64,000 nucleotides of DNA from NCBI GenBank assembly GCA_023398955.1, contig JAEWRL010000110.1, positions 12,812 through 76,811 on the forward strand, written 5' to 3'. Both the position numbers and the translations under genes were made by a program. A model generated the notes under the pieces. That model did not search any database. It was not told the DNA's origin and saw only the letters and a program-made list of their open reading frames with translations. This stretch comes from Pseudomonadota bacterium (GTDB lineage: Bacteria; Myxococcota_A; Polyangia; Polyangiales; Polyangiaceae). Positions 43,455 to 51,725 of the stretch are shown one piece after another (within the stretch, counting starts at the first letter, position 1; every line of letters starts with the position of its first letter).

Positions 43455-43826
43455 TTACACGGCCTCGACGGTCACCAAGTCTGGAGCCATTCGCGTAAAG
43501 GCAGACAGCGCGCGTGCCTGCCACGAGAGCTTGCCGTCCACGACGAACCGAAGAGGGAACTGCGGGCCGTCCGTCTGCATGGAGTAGATGAAACGAACGA
43601 ACGCTTTGATGCAGCTCGAGTTTAGCAGATAGAGCGCTCGAATGTCGATGTCCGTCCTCTTCAAGCCCAACCGAGCCATATCGTTGCGCACTTGGCCGAG
43701 ACACTCCTTCAACGGTTCGACGGCGGCCATGTCACCAGTCCCGGACAGCCGGAGACTGAGGCTGTTTCGCTCCTCAGAGACCTCTATCTGAAATGAATCT
43801 AGGTGGATGCTACTCACTGACAGCAT
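43455..43826 (-). CDS. STAS-like anti-sigma-antagonist-type protein
   Basis: A 123-residue protein resembling the STAS-fold family typified by cyanobacterial Slr1659: LSLRLSGTGDMAAVEPLKECLGQV, then LKRTDIDIRALYLLNSSCIKAFVRFIYSMQ. The segment LYLLNSSC holds the Ser residues where classical STAS proteins are phosphorylated. ATG 43826 is chosen for the GGAGG eight bases upstream; the longer frame to 43904 overlaps the HATPase gene heavily. Its start lies inside the 3' end of the HATPase gene (17-base overlap), and the phosphatase gene starts 26 bases after its stop. It is expected to be the switched partner, phosphorylated by the HATPase protein and reset by the phosphatase. Confidence 0.8.
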   Translation of the reverse strand: MLSVSSIHLDSFQIEVSEERNSLSLRLSGTGDMAAVEPLKECLGQVRNDMARLGLKRTDIDIRALYLLNSSCIKAFVRFIYSMQTDGPQFPLRFVVDGKLSWQARALSAFTRMAPDLVTVEAV

Positions 43827-44331
43827 GAGGCAAACCTCCCTGCGGCGGAATGGATGCATGAACGTAGACAGTGAGCTCATCCCCTTCGATAGAGTAGTCC
43901 ACATTCAACTCCCCCTCCGCGCGGATCCGCGCCAGACCGAGGCCCGAGACGTTGTCCAGTGGAGCTGTCTCCCGGATGAGCCGATCATAGAGCTCGGTGG
44001 GATCGGAAGCGTTGGTCAGCTCTCGCAGTCGGCGCTCGACGGCCTGCAACTGCTCCGGCGAGCTCTGGTTCTTCGCCTCCAGGCGTAGAATCGCAGAATC
44101 GTCGCTGCCAATCAGCTCCGCGCGGAGGCTGACGAGGGGACCCGACGAGTACTTGGTGAGGTTCTCCGCAAGCTCTTGGGCCGCCATATGAAACCGCGCG
44201 GCGAGATCCGCATCGTCGAGCAACACCCGACAGAACTCAGAGATGAGGCTCGAGACCGCCGCAACGATGCGCGAACTGGGGAAGGACGTCATGGACACGG
44301 CGAGGGTGGCCCGGGGACGGGGTTGCGACAT
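43810..44331 (-). CDS. HATPase-type serine kinase-like protein of a partner-switching module
   Basis: A 173-residue protein with GHKL ATPase features: the N-box AAQELAENLTKYSSG and the G-box SGLGLARIRAEGE, as in RsbW/SpoIIAB-type anti-sigma kinases and the Slr1658 family usually encoded beside Slr1659-like STAS proteins. A family of this kind binds ATP and phosphorylates the STAS partner. The start is ATG 44331 with GAGG about nine bases before; ATG 44292 is possible. The operon order is HATPase, STAS, sensor-phosphatase. No sigma factor is adjacent, so its final target is unknown. The ATP-binding call is by motif and neighbours, not by global similarity. Confidence 0.78.
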   Translation of the reverse strand: MSQPRPRATLAVSMTSFPSSRIVAAVSSLISEFCRVLLDDADLAARFHMAAQELAENLTKYSSGPLVSLRAELIGSDDSAILRLEAKNQSSPEQLQAVERRLRELTNASDPTELYDRLIRETAPLDNVSGLGLARIRAEGELNVDYSIEGDELTVYVHASIPPQGGLPHAVSE

Positions 44332-44453
44332 CGGCGAGTACCTCGGTCGGTTGTTGGCTCAGCGATAGGCTCGAACGGCCGCAAACCCGCGAATGTTAAG
44401 CCCGACGAGGCCACCTGCCGACATGCACCGCTTTGACCACACTGTCACGCCGC

Positions 44454-45158
44454 TCACGACGGCCGCTGAAGCACGCCACGCTCGAGGGCCGTCGCAAGCT
44501 GACCCAGGTCAGCAAACGTGGGACACCCGCGATCCGGCTGCAGGCCGCCGCGGTCGATGAGCACAGCGCTGATACCAGCGGCCCTCGCTCCCACTATGTC
44601 GACGTGATATAGGTCGCCCACGTGAAGCGTGGTCTCTGGCGATGCACAGGCGCGCCGTAGGGCGATTTCGAAGAACCTGGGATCGGGCTTCTCGATCCCT
44701 TCCTCGCCCGAATCGACGACGTGCTCGAACCAATCGAGCATCCCGAGCCGCTCGAGCTTTGTCCGGACGGTTCCGTTCGCATTCGACAGGACGACGAGCC
44801 GCAGACCTGAGGCGCGTAAGCGCTGGAGGGCCGGGAGCACGTCTTCCGGGATGCTCTCCCACAGGTTCTCGGCGTCGTGGATGCGCTTGAGCTCAGCGAC
44901 CGCGACGCTTCGCTGGCGCGGGTCGCCGGAACCTGCCGACCGCTCGAGGACGCGATGGAAGAACACCGAGACGCGATCGTCATCGTTCGTGGACCCGATC
45001 TGCCGTGGGTCGTCGAGCTCGCACATGACATCGAGCTCGTTTCGGTCTAGCGCTTGCAGCTCGACCGGGAAACCATGTGTCTCGCACACGCGAGCCACTC
45101 TCGCCCAATTCGGTCGAACGAGCACTCCACCAGCGTCCAGCGATAGGGTCTTGAGCAT
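44454..45158 (-). CDS. HAD-superfamily hydrolase (subclass IA)
   Basis: A 234-residue HAD-like protein: motif I TLSLDAGGVLVRPNW, motif II LVVLSNANGTVRTKLERLG, motif III EKPDPRFFEIALRRA with Lys, motif IV HVGDLYHVDIVGARAAGISAVLID. The nucleophile Asp is present, but the second Asp (DxD) is Gly in DAGG; this substitution is found in some HAD-IA members with altered activity. The substrate is unknown. ATG 45158 starts just before motif I; the open frame continues to 45224. birA is upstream on the same strand, so cotranscription is likely. Confidence 0.88.
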   Translation of the reverse strand: MLKTLSLDAGGVLVRPNWARVARVCETHGFPVELQALDRNELDVMCELDDPRQIGSTNDDDRVSVFFHRVLERSAGSGDPRQRSVAVAELKRIHDAENLWESIPEDVLPALQRLRASGLRLVVLSNANGTVRTKLERLGMLDWFEHVVDSGEEGIEKPDPRFFEIALRRACASPETTLHVGDLYHVDIVGARAAGISAVLIDRGGLQPDRGCPTFADLGQLATALERGVLQRPS

Positions 45159-45228
45159 GGCGATGGTGTAGCGCAAACGGCGCACACCTTGCGAGGGATC
45201 GTGGCGTGGCCCAGCTTCGACCACAAAC

Positions 45229-46011
45229 TCACGACTCGACCCGCTCGACGCTCCCCGACGTCACCTTGGTCAGGCCGCGCGCATCCCGCAAAAGGAGGGC
45301 GCCGTCAGCGGCGATTCCTGACGCGATCCCCACCCGACCCGCGACGGCTACGCGCTCGCCGAGCAGCGCATCGTGGTCGCGGAGCTCGTTCAGAAAGCCA
45401 ACCAGCCCGCTGTTTTCGTACGCCGCCGTGCGAGCTTCCAGCGCAGCCAGGAAGTTTGCGAGAAGCACCTCTCGACTTGTGTGTTTCCCTGATGCCTGCA
45501 GCAGAGATGTAGCAGAACCTGCGAGCTCATCGGGAAACTCGGCTACATTGACGTTGAACCCCACCCCTACGACGAGCGCGCTCAGGACGCAGCCCTGAAC
45601 CTGACTCTCCACGAGGATGCCGCCCAGCTTCCGCTTTCCGAGGAGCAAGTCGTTGGGCCACTTGATGCGTGGGCTCTCCTGCACCAAACCTGCCGTCACC
45701 TCTCGAGCCGCCAAGCCGACGACCAAAGCGAACGGTGGCGCCTGCTCGATGGGGATCCGCGGGCGAAGCACCACCGAGAATAGGAGACTCTCGCGAGCGC
45801 CGGCCCGCCAGCGGTTGCTACCGCGTCCCCTTCCGCGCGTCTGATGCTCTGCGAGGAATAGTGCGCCTGCAGGCGCGCCCGCTCGTGCGGCGCGTTTCGC
45901 TTCGTCGCTCGTCGACGCGACGGAGTCGAAGACCTTCATGGGCGTGCCGATTCGGGTGCCGAAGGCCTTGCGCTCCTGTTCGAATCGGGCGCAATCAAAG
46001 GCTGGAAGCAT
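45229..46011 (-). CDS. birA: Biotin--[acetyl-CoA-carboxylase] ligase
   Basis: Activates biotin as biotinyl-5'-AMP and attaches it to the carrier protein of carboxylases. The 260-residue protein has the catalytic loop QTRGRGRGSNRWRAGA (GRGR type), the KWPNDLLLGKRKLGGILVE block and GVGFNVNV. It has no N-terminal winged helix, so unlike E. coli BirA it is a monofunctional class I ligase and cannot repress biotin genes. It lies seven bases after the nadC stop on the same strand, with the HAD gene following. Confidence 0.95.
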   Translation of the reverse strand: MLPAFDCARFEQERKAFGTRIGTPMKVFDSVASTSDEAKRAARAGAPAGALFLAEHQTRGRGRGSNRWRAGARESLLFSVVLRPRIPIEQAPPFALVVGLAAREVTAGLVQESPRIKWPNDLLLGKRKLGGILVESQVQGCVLSALVVGVGFNVNVAEFPDELAGSATSLLQASGKHTSREVLLANFLAALEARTAAYENSGLVGFLNELRDHDALLGERVAVAGRVGIASGIAADGALLLRDARGLTKVTSGSVERVES

Positions 46012-46017
46012 GGTTCC

Positions 46018-46866
46018 TCAGCGCTCGAGACGTTCGATATTCAACGAGATATCGGCGGCCGGCGCCGAATGCGTCAATGCCCCAACGCTGATGACATCGA
46101 CACCAAGGCGCGCCAGTTCCGAGACCCTTTCGAGCGACACGCCCCCAGAGACCTCGACGAGAGCCTTGCCCCGAGCGCGGGCGAGAGCCGCCCTCAGGGC
46201 ATCCGGCACGAAGTTGTCCAACATGACGATGTCGGCACCAGCCTCTAGCGCTTCGTCCAACGCTTCCAGGGACTCGACCTCAACCTCGACACGCGCGGTG
46301 TGAGGCGCGTGCGCCCTGGCGCGCGCGATGGCTACGGAGACCGACCCAGCCGCTTCGATGTGGTTGTCCTTGATGAGAATGGCAGAGCCCAGCGAATCCC
46401 GGTGGTTGTGTGCTCCGCCGCAACGCACCGCGTAACGCTCGAGGCAGCGAAGGCCGGGGGTCGTCTTGCGAGTGTCGACGATCCGGGTGCCGCTGCCCGC
46501 CGGCAAAGCATCTACGAAGCGCCGCGCGATTGTCGCGGTCCCACTGAGCCTCTGTACGAAGTTCAGCGCCGTTCGCTCGGCCATGAGGATTGAGCGCGTA
46601 TGCCCCTCCACGACCCACAGCGCGTCGCCTGGGTTGGCGCGGGCTCCATCCTGGCACCGTCGCTCGACGCGAACCCGCGCGTCGACACGATAGAAAACCC
46701 GAGCGAAGACGTCGGCTCCGCATGCGACGAGCTCTTGCTTCGCCGTCGCGACAGCGACGGCCCGTGCGTCGAGATCCACGATGGCATCCGTCGTCAGATC
46801 GCCACCTTGTAGGTCCTCGGCGAGCGCCCTGTCGACGATTGGGTTCAGCACGGCGTCCGGAATCAT
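46018..46866 (-). CDS. nadC: Quinolinate phosphoribosyltransferase NadC
   Basis: Makes nicotinate mononucleotide from quinolinate and PRPP in de novo NAD synthesis. The 282-residue enzyme has AEDLQGGDLTTDAIV, MAERTALNFVQRLSGTATIARRFVDAL, VDTRKTTPGLRCLERYAVRCGGAHNHR (substrate-binding Arg, His, Lys) and AILIKDNHIEAAG, then the barrel end DIVMLDNF and VEVSGGVSLE. ATG 46866 is chosen: it overlaps the stop of the upstream CPBP gene by four bases, indicating coupled translation; the frame is open to 46968. nadA and nadB are not in the window. Confidence 0.96.
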   Translation of the reverse strand: MIPDAVLNPIVDRALAEDLQGGDLTTDAIVDLDARAVAVATAKQELVACGADVFARVFYRVDARVRVERRCQDGARANPGDALWVVEGHTRSILMAERTALNFVQRLSGTATIARRFVDALPAGSGTRIVDTRKTTPGLRCLERYAVRCGGAHNHRDSLGSAILIKDNHIEAAGSVSVAIARARAHAPHTARVEVEVESLEALDEALEAGADIVMLDNFVPDALRAALARARGKALVEVSGGVSLERVSELARLGVDVISVGALTHSAPAADISLNIERLER

Positions 46867-47597
46867 TGGAAGAGACCGTAACCCCGCCCTAGGAAGGAAG
46901 CAAAGAGGTTGCTCCCGGCATGCAGCAACACGGGCGCCCCAATGCCCCCCGTGCGGGCGCGGAGCCAACCAAAGAGCAATGAAGGAAAGAACACCGCCAA
47001 CCGGCTTGCGTCGAGCTCCGTGACGAAGTGTCCGAGCGCGAAGACAGCGCTGGTGATGAGGATTCCTGGGCCAACCCTAGCCCCCAGCAGGAGGCGCCGC
47101 GGCGGGAAAGCGTCATCCAATGCGGTCTGGAGATAGCCGCGGTAGAATGCTTCCTCGGGCAACGCAATCACTAACATCTGACCCATCACTTCGTCGAGTG
47201 GCCCGGGCAGCCCCAAGAATCGAAATGGCAAACGAGGCTCCCACCACCAGGCAAAGCCGATCCAGAACAGTGGGAAAACCAAGAGAGCAACGAGGACGGC
47301 ATGGCCGATCGCCCGCAGCGTGCTCCGAGCGATTCTGCCCGCACTGAGCGACTGCGCATCCAGGAGCCCTCCAAGGGAGAGTCCGAAGTGCCGCGCGCGT
47401 TCACCGTCGTCATCGTCGCGCAGAGCAAGCCAGTACGTGAACGACAGAAAGCAAAGGCCCACGGCGGTGGCAGCGATCGAATCCGGTAGCCCATACGAAC
47501 ACGCAGCGGCCGCCAGCGTGGCCATTGCGGCGGCCCAGAGGGGCTGTCGCCATCTGGAGGGATGCTGTTGTTGGGACGGAGAATTGGCCGCTGTCAC
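46863..47597 (-). CDS. CPBP-family intramembrane glutamic protease
   Basis: A 244-residue membrane protein with about seven hydrophobic segments. It carries the CPBP/Rce1 motifs: IALPEEAFYRGYLQTAL (motif 1, EExxxR) and ITSAVFALGHFVTEL (motif 2, with His), followed by FFPSLLFGWLRARTGGIGAPVLLHAGSN (motif 3). Family members cleave prenylated or sorting-tagged proteins; some myxobacterial ones are sorting enzymes for C-terminal anchors, but nothing here shows that. It is the first gene of CPBP-nadC-birA-HAD, overlapping nadC by four bases. Confidence 0.92.
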   Translation of the reverse strand: MTAANSPSQQQHPSRWRQPLWAAAMATLAAAACSYGLPDSIAATAVGLCFLSFTYWLALRDDDDGERARHFGLSLGGLLDAQSLSAGRIARSTLRAIGHAVLVALLVFPLFWIGFAWWWEPRLPFRFLGLPGPLDEVMGQMLVIALPEEAFYRGYLQTALDDAFPPRRLLLGARVGPGILITSAVFALGHFVTELDASRLAVFFPSLLFGWLRARTGGIGAPVLLHAGSNLFASFLGRGYGLFQ

Positions 47598-47836
47598 GGG
47601 CGGACTCGCCCTGGACCTTAACCGTGGAGACCTACGCCAACAAGGCCGGAAGCGCTCCCACAGCGCTCGAATTTTCTGGCCGGACTAGAGGGGGTTGCAC
47701 CCACGAGTCACCTCTGCTGCACTCCACCTCCCCGAGCGCACCAGGTTGAGATAAGGTCCCGGGGACGCCCTAAGTAGAGCCGGCGTGCGGCGCGCCTTTG
47801 GCGCCCAACCCACGAGCCGCACGTCTCGGAGGACCC

Positions 47837-50503
47837 ATGCTCGAGCCAAACCAGGTGAATCATCTTCCGGCCAATCGCCCCGTCGCCGCAGGGGAGAGAC
47901 GACCAGACACATCCACGCGGCACGTCAGCGGCCATCGCGCCGGCGCGCCACCCCTCGGCGGCGGCATGGCCGCAGGAGCGGGTGATTTCGACATGGAAGG
48001 CGGCAACTTCAAGAAGGGCCGCGTCAATCCGGTCATCGTGCTCGTAGCCATCGCGGCAGTGGCGACGCTCGCTGTCTTCCTGTTCATCGGTTTCCAGCAG
48101 GATGCCAAGCGCCTTACGGTGGAAGAGGCAGCCGCCCAGGTGAAAGCGATCTACCTACTGCCGAAAGAGGAACAGATCCCGCAGTGGCGAACGTGGGCAG
48201 CCAGCGAAGCGAGCGACTTGCTCCGAGCTGAGGCGCTCAAGCAACTCGCGTGGGCGCGGGATCCAGAGGGAGTTGCCCTGGCTATTGCGGCTCTCAAGGC
48301 TCAGTCCGAGCCAATTCAGGCGATGGCTGCCTCCGCCCTAGCCGAGTATGGCTCGCCCATGGCCGATCCCGCCAAGGACCCGCTACTGGCGGCACTCTCC
48401 CAGGCCGGCCCCGGCGCAAAGCCGCAGATTGCCTGGGCGCTCGTCGAGCTTGGAGAGTCGAGGGCTTTCGATAAGGTCCTGGAGCTCTACCGTGCCGGCC
48501 ACCTTTCCCAGGTTCAGAAGCTTGGCGGGGGGATTGCCTTCGATCCCAACAAAATCGTGAGGCTCGTCAGCTTGGACAAACTTGCGACCCTCGCTGGCGA
48601 CGAGAGCCCAGCCGTTCGCCAGCTGGTAGCCACTGTCCTTTCCGACAACGCCGCCCCCAAGTTCACGGACGTTCTGATCAAGCTGCTCCAAGACGAGGAC
48701 CCAGAGATTTCCCGCCAGGCCGCGCCGGGCCTCGGGAAGATCGGGGACGAACGAGCACGCGAGCCTCTCATCGCCGCCCTCAAGCGCGCGGACAAAGAGA
48801 GCCGAAAGAAGTACCTGTACGCGTTGCGGGATGGCATCGGCGGCGCGGGGCTCGTGATCGCGCTGGACACGGTCAGCTCCGAAAACGAGAAGAGTGCGTG
48901 GTACCAAACACGCCAGGTCTTCAAGACCATGGACAAGCTCGCGGATCCACGCGCCTCGGATGCGCTGTACACCTACTTGAATACGAAGCCGCACATCCAC
49001 TGGCAGACCGAGGCCGCCACCCTCATGGCAAAGGTGGGTGACGTTCGCGCCGTGCCGACCCTCGCGCTTCGGCTCCGCATGGATCCGCTGAAGATCTACA
49101 GCGACGAGTATGACTGGGAGATGGAACTGAAGCGCGACGATCAAGAGCGGGTGGTCGCAGCTCGCATGATCGCGGACCTCGCCGTGCTTCATCCAGAGAA
49201 GGCGGAGGACATCAGGGCTCAGGCCGAGGATGCTGTCATCTTCTGGCTGCACCAAATGCCGCAGCCGCACGCGAACGGCTTGCGGGCCCTTGCTGCCATG
49301 GGATCGACGAAAGACATCGAGTCTCTCCGCAAATGGGCGAAACCCGATGTTCCCCTGCCCAAAGAGGGTCAGCAGGAGATGCCACAGGAGTGGATTGTCG
49401 CCCAAAGCGCGATGCGCTACGTCGGTTGGCTGAAGGACGAGCGCTCCTGGCCTGTCCTCGAGAACGCGCTCACTCTGCGCCCCGAAGAGATCGACGTGAC
49501 CATGGACGCGCTCATGCAGGGCGGCCTCGCGGTGCTCGGCATGACGCTGCGCGCGGTGGGCGTCGGTGCCGCACAAGGGTTCTCCCAATGGGGCGACAAC
49601 AAGGCGTTCAAGCCGTTGATGGAGTACATCGAGGACGAGCGGGAGAACGAGCAGTCCCGCTTCGAGGCATGCGCGGCCCTGGCGTGGGTCGCGAACGACG
49701 AGGACTTCCTGGAGATTGCGAAGAAGATCCAGAAGTACGAGGGCGAGAACAAGGCTGACCAGGTGCGACGTGCCTGTCTCCTGGAATCGCTGATTCAGCG
49801 CCCCGTCCCGGGCACGGCCTCTGCACTCCTACAGCTGCTCGACACGAACTCCAGTCTCGAGACGCGTCACCAAGCAGCGCGCGCAATTGGCAAGGCTGGG
49901 GTTACTCCAGAGGTCGAAGGGAAGCTCTTCGAGCTCCTGGAGAACGAAGCAATGATGACGGATGCCGCCCTTGCGTTGATCCTTGGCGGGTCGCCCGACA
50001 CCGCCGCGCGCACCGTCGCGCGCTTCGCGGACAAGGGCAAGGAGGCTCTCGACGAGCTACAGGACCTCTGGTACCGCTCGTTCGGGTACTGGTCGACAGA
50101 GGACCTCGAGCAGGGGCGGATCTTCGCGTGGGTCGACAACGCCGATGCAATCTCCCGAATCTCGATTCGTCAGACGCCTCAGGAGTGGGCGAGCGCGCTG
50201 TTGACGCGACAGTTCGACAACCTCGACTTCGACAACGGCCCTCATTCCTTTACGCGAGTCGTCTTGCGCAGCCGTCTCTTCGATATGGCGAAGGGCGACG
50301 ACAAAGAGCAGCGAGAGGGAGCGATCCGCACCCTGAGATTCATGAAGGAACAGGGCGTTTTGCTCGCGCTACGGGACGCCGAGGGAGAGACCGGACGCCT
50401 GGCCCGAGAGGCCTACCACGATCTGATGCACCCCAAGCTAGTCAGTGGCGTCATCAAGACGGACGAGGGCGAAGCAAAGCAAGTTGCAGTCGACGACGAA
50501 TAG
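47837..50503 (+). CDS. Membrane-anchored HEAT-repeat protein
   Basis: An 888-residue protein: a flexible N-terminus (Pro/Gly/His-rich, about 60 residues), one transmembrane helix (VIVLVAIAAVATLAVFLFIGF, about 65-86), then about 20 HEAT/PBS-type helical repeats (ALKQLAWARDPEGVALAIAAL, PGLGKIGDERAREPLIAAL, LMAKVGDVRAVPTLALRL, QAARAIGKAGVTPEVEGKL). The repeat part would be outside the cytoplasm, presumably a protein-binding scaffold. ATG 47837 is chosen for GGAGG five bases before it. The following lipoprotein gene starts inside its end. No enzymatic domain is visible; the partners are unknown. Confidence 0.88.
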   Translation: MLEPNQVNHLPANRPVAAGERRPDTSTRHVSGHRAGAPPLGGGMAAGAGDFDMEGGNFKKGRVNPVIVLVAIAAVATLAVFLFIGFQQDAKRLTVEEAAAQVKAIYLLPKEEQIPQWRTWAASEASDLLRAEALKQLAWARDPEGVALAIAALKAQSEPIQAMAASALAEYGSPMADPAKDPLLAALSQAGPGAKPQIAWALVELGESRAFDKVLELYRAGHLSQVQKLGGGIAFDPNKIVRLVSLDKLATLAGDESPAVRQLVATVLSDNAAPKFTDVLIKLLQDEDPEISRQAAPGLGKIGDERAREPLIAALKRADKESRKKYLYALRDGIGGAGLVIALDTVSSENEKSAWYQTRQVFKTMDKLADPRASDALYTYLNTKPHIHWQTEAATLMAKVGDVRAVPTLALRLRMDPLKIYSDEYDWEMELKRDDQERVVAARMIADLAVLHPEKAEDIRAQAEDAVIFWLHQMPQPHANGLRALAAMGSTKDIESLRKWAKPDVPLPKEGQQEMPQEWIVAQSAMRYVGWLKDERSWPVLENALTLRPEEIDVTMDALMQGGLAVLGMTLRAVGVGAAQGFSQWGDNKAFKPLMEYIEDERENEQSRFEACAALAWVANDEDFLEIAKKIQKYEGENKADQVRRACLLESLIQRPVPGTASALLQLLDTNSSLETRHQAARAIGKAGVTPEVEGKLFELLENEAMMTDAALALILGGSPDTAARTVARFADKGKEALDELQDLWYRSFGYWSTEDLEQGRIFAWVDNADAISRISIRQTPQEWASALLTRQFDNLDFDNGPHSFTRVVLRSRLFDMAKGDDKEQREGAIRTLRFMKEQGVLLALRDAEGETGRLAREAYHDLMHPKLVSGVIKTDEGEAKQVAVDDE

Positions 50504-51098
50504 CGAGTTTCTCACGACGCGCTGGGTCTCTCTGCTGCTGGCCACTGCAGCGGCCCTAACCCTGACCGCTGCTTGCGGTGCCAGGGCCGGAGACCCAGCG
50601 TCCACGGGTCGAGACACAATGCCCATGACAGCCCGTAGCTCCGCTGAGCTCGGCTGCACGCCGTCAGGGCCCGAGCGGTGCTACGACGCAGTCGACAACG
50701 ACTGCAATGGGCTTGCCGATGACGGCTGCGGAGTGCCCTTCGGGGTGGTTACCTTTCGTGTTGCCTGGGATGACCCCACCGCCGACGTCGACTTGGAAGT
50801 CGTCGACACGGCGGGAGAACTCGTCGGTACCGGAGCGCCGAGCGCTGGGGGCTTGATCAAGGAGCATGACTGCCCGACGGACAGCGACTGCGCGGGGCGC
50901 GCCTACGAAAGCGTGTACTCAGTGTCGCCCCCACCCCGGAGCGCTTCGTACGGCGTGACGCTAAGGCTGGAGCGGATTGGAGAAGCAATGCTCCCGTTGG
51001 CGGTAGCCTTGAACGCTCGCCTAGGTCCCACGACGTACTCGCATCGGCTGGCGCTCGGAGCAGCCGGACAGCGCTGCAGCTACACCTTCTCGTTCTGA
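50484..51098 (+). CDS. Lipoprotein with a MopE-type Cys/Asp motif
   Basis: A signal sequence (VSLLLATAAALTLTAAC) ends in a lipobox TAAC. The mature part contains CYDAVDNDCNGLADDGC, the putative metal-binding motif of MopE-type proteins (CxDGxDNDCDGxxDEGC), very common in myxobacterial secreted proteins. A beta-rich domain of about 140 residues follows (VVTFRVAWDDPTADVDLEVVDTAGE) with further Cys residues. TTG 50484 gives a normal-length signal peptide; GTG 50445 is an alternative. Either start overlaps the HEAT-repeat gene, suggesting coupled translation. The function is unknown. Confidence 0.75.
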   Translation: MQSTTNSEFLTTRWVSLLLATAAALTLTAACGARAGDPASTGRDTMPMTARSSAELGCTPSGPERCYDAVDNDCNGLADDGCGVPFGVVTFRVAWDDPTADVDLEVVDTAGELVGTGAPSAGGLIKEHDCPTDSDCAGRAYESVYSVSPPPRSASYGVTLRLERIGEAMLPLAVALNARLGPTTYSHRLALGAAGQRCSYTFSF

Positions 51099-51212
51099 AT
51101 CCCGCGGCCACCCTCGGGGCAGCGTCATGACCCGTCATGGCCAGTGACTCGGTAGTCCAATGCAGTCGATGCAAGTCAAGCACCTTCGCTCAATGCGCTA
51201 TGATGGGAGAAC

Positions 51213-51725
51213 GTGGCAGAAGTCATTGGCCGAGTCACCCGCGGCATCTCCGATAAGCGCGGTCCCGATTCCACGCACCGGATCACGGTTCCCGAAGCGT
51301 GGCTTGCGCTGGGCTGCGCGATTTCCCTGGAGCTGCCGGCGAGACTGACTTGCGCGACCTGCGCGGGAGGCGGCTGTGATGCTTGCGGGAGGGGCGGTGC
51401 GACTCGCTTGCGAGAAAACCACGAGCCGCCCGAAGTGATCCAGGTCGTGCTCCCCGCCCGCGGAGAGCACGCCAAAGACGGTGGCGTCGTTCTGCGCATT
51501 CCGGGCCATGGCGGCAGAGCGGATGACCCCTCGACGGAGCGCGGCTTGCTGCTCCTGAAGGTGGAGGTCGGCGCAGACCCTGATCCATCGGTCCACGCGA
51601 TCGAACGCGAGAATCCCGCCTCCCTCGACGGGAACCCGACGCTCACTGCGGCGGCAACGCGGTTCGTCATCGCGTTGGCGCTCGTCCTAGTGATGTGGCT
51701 CGCTGCAGCGTTGGTCCTACGGTGA
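51213..51725 (+). CDS. Tail-anchored DnaJ-like protein without J domain
   Basis: A 170-residue protein. It holds a short zinc-finger-like cluster CATCAGGGCDACGRGG (two CxxC, as in half of the DnaJ zinc region) and a segment VVLPARGEHAKDGGVVLRIPGHGGRADDPSTERGLLLLKVEVGADP that resembles the substrate-binding C-terminal domain of DnaJ/Hsp40. No J domain (HPD) is present. One transmembrane helix ends the protein (FVIALALVLVMWLAAALVL). The start is GTG 51213 with GGGAGA four bases upstream. Its stop overlaps the GTG start of the next gene, an Fe-S membrane oxidoreductase, by four bases, so it may assist assembly of that protein; this is inference. Confidence 0.7.
   Translation: MAEVIGRVTRGISDKRGPDSTHRITVPEAWLALGCAISLELPARLTCATCAGGGCDACGRGGATRLRENHEPPEVIQVVLPARGEHAKDGGVVLRIPGHGGRADDPSTERGLLLLKVEVGADPDPSVHAIERENPASLDGNPTLTAAATRFVIALALVLVMWLAAALVLR

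Noticed and set aside
46863..47597. CPBP protease as a myxosortase
   Set aside because: No partner protein with a C-terminal sorting tag was seen in the window; the generic motifs do not decide it.
48383..49588. 401-residue frame antisense to the HEAT-repeat gene
   Set aside because: Lies wholly within a clearly coding gene; no recognisable domain.
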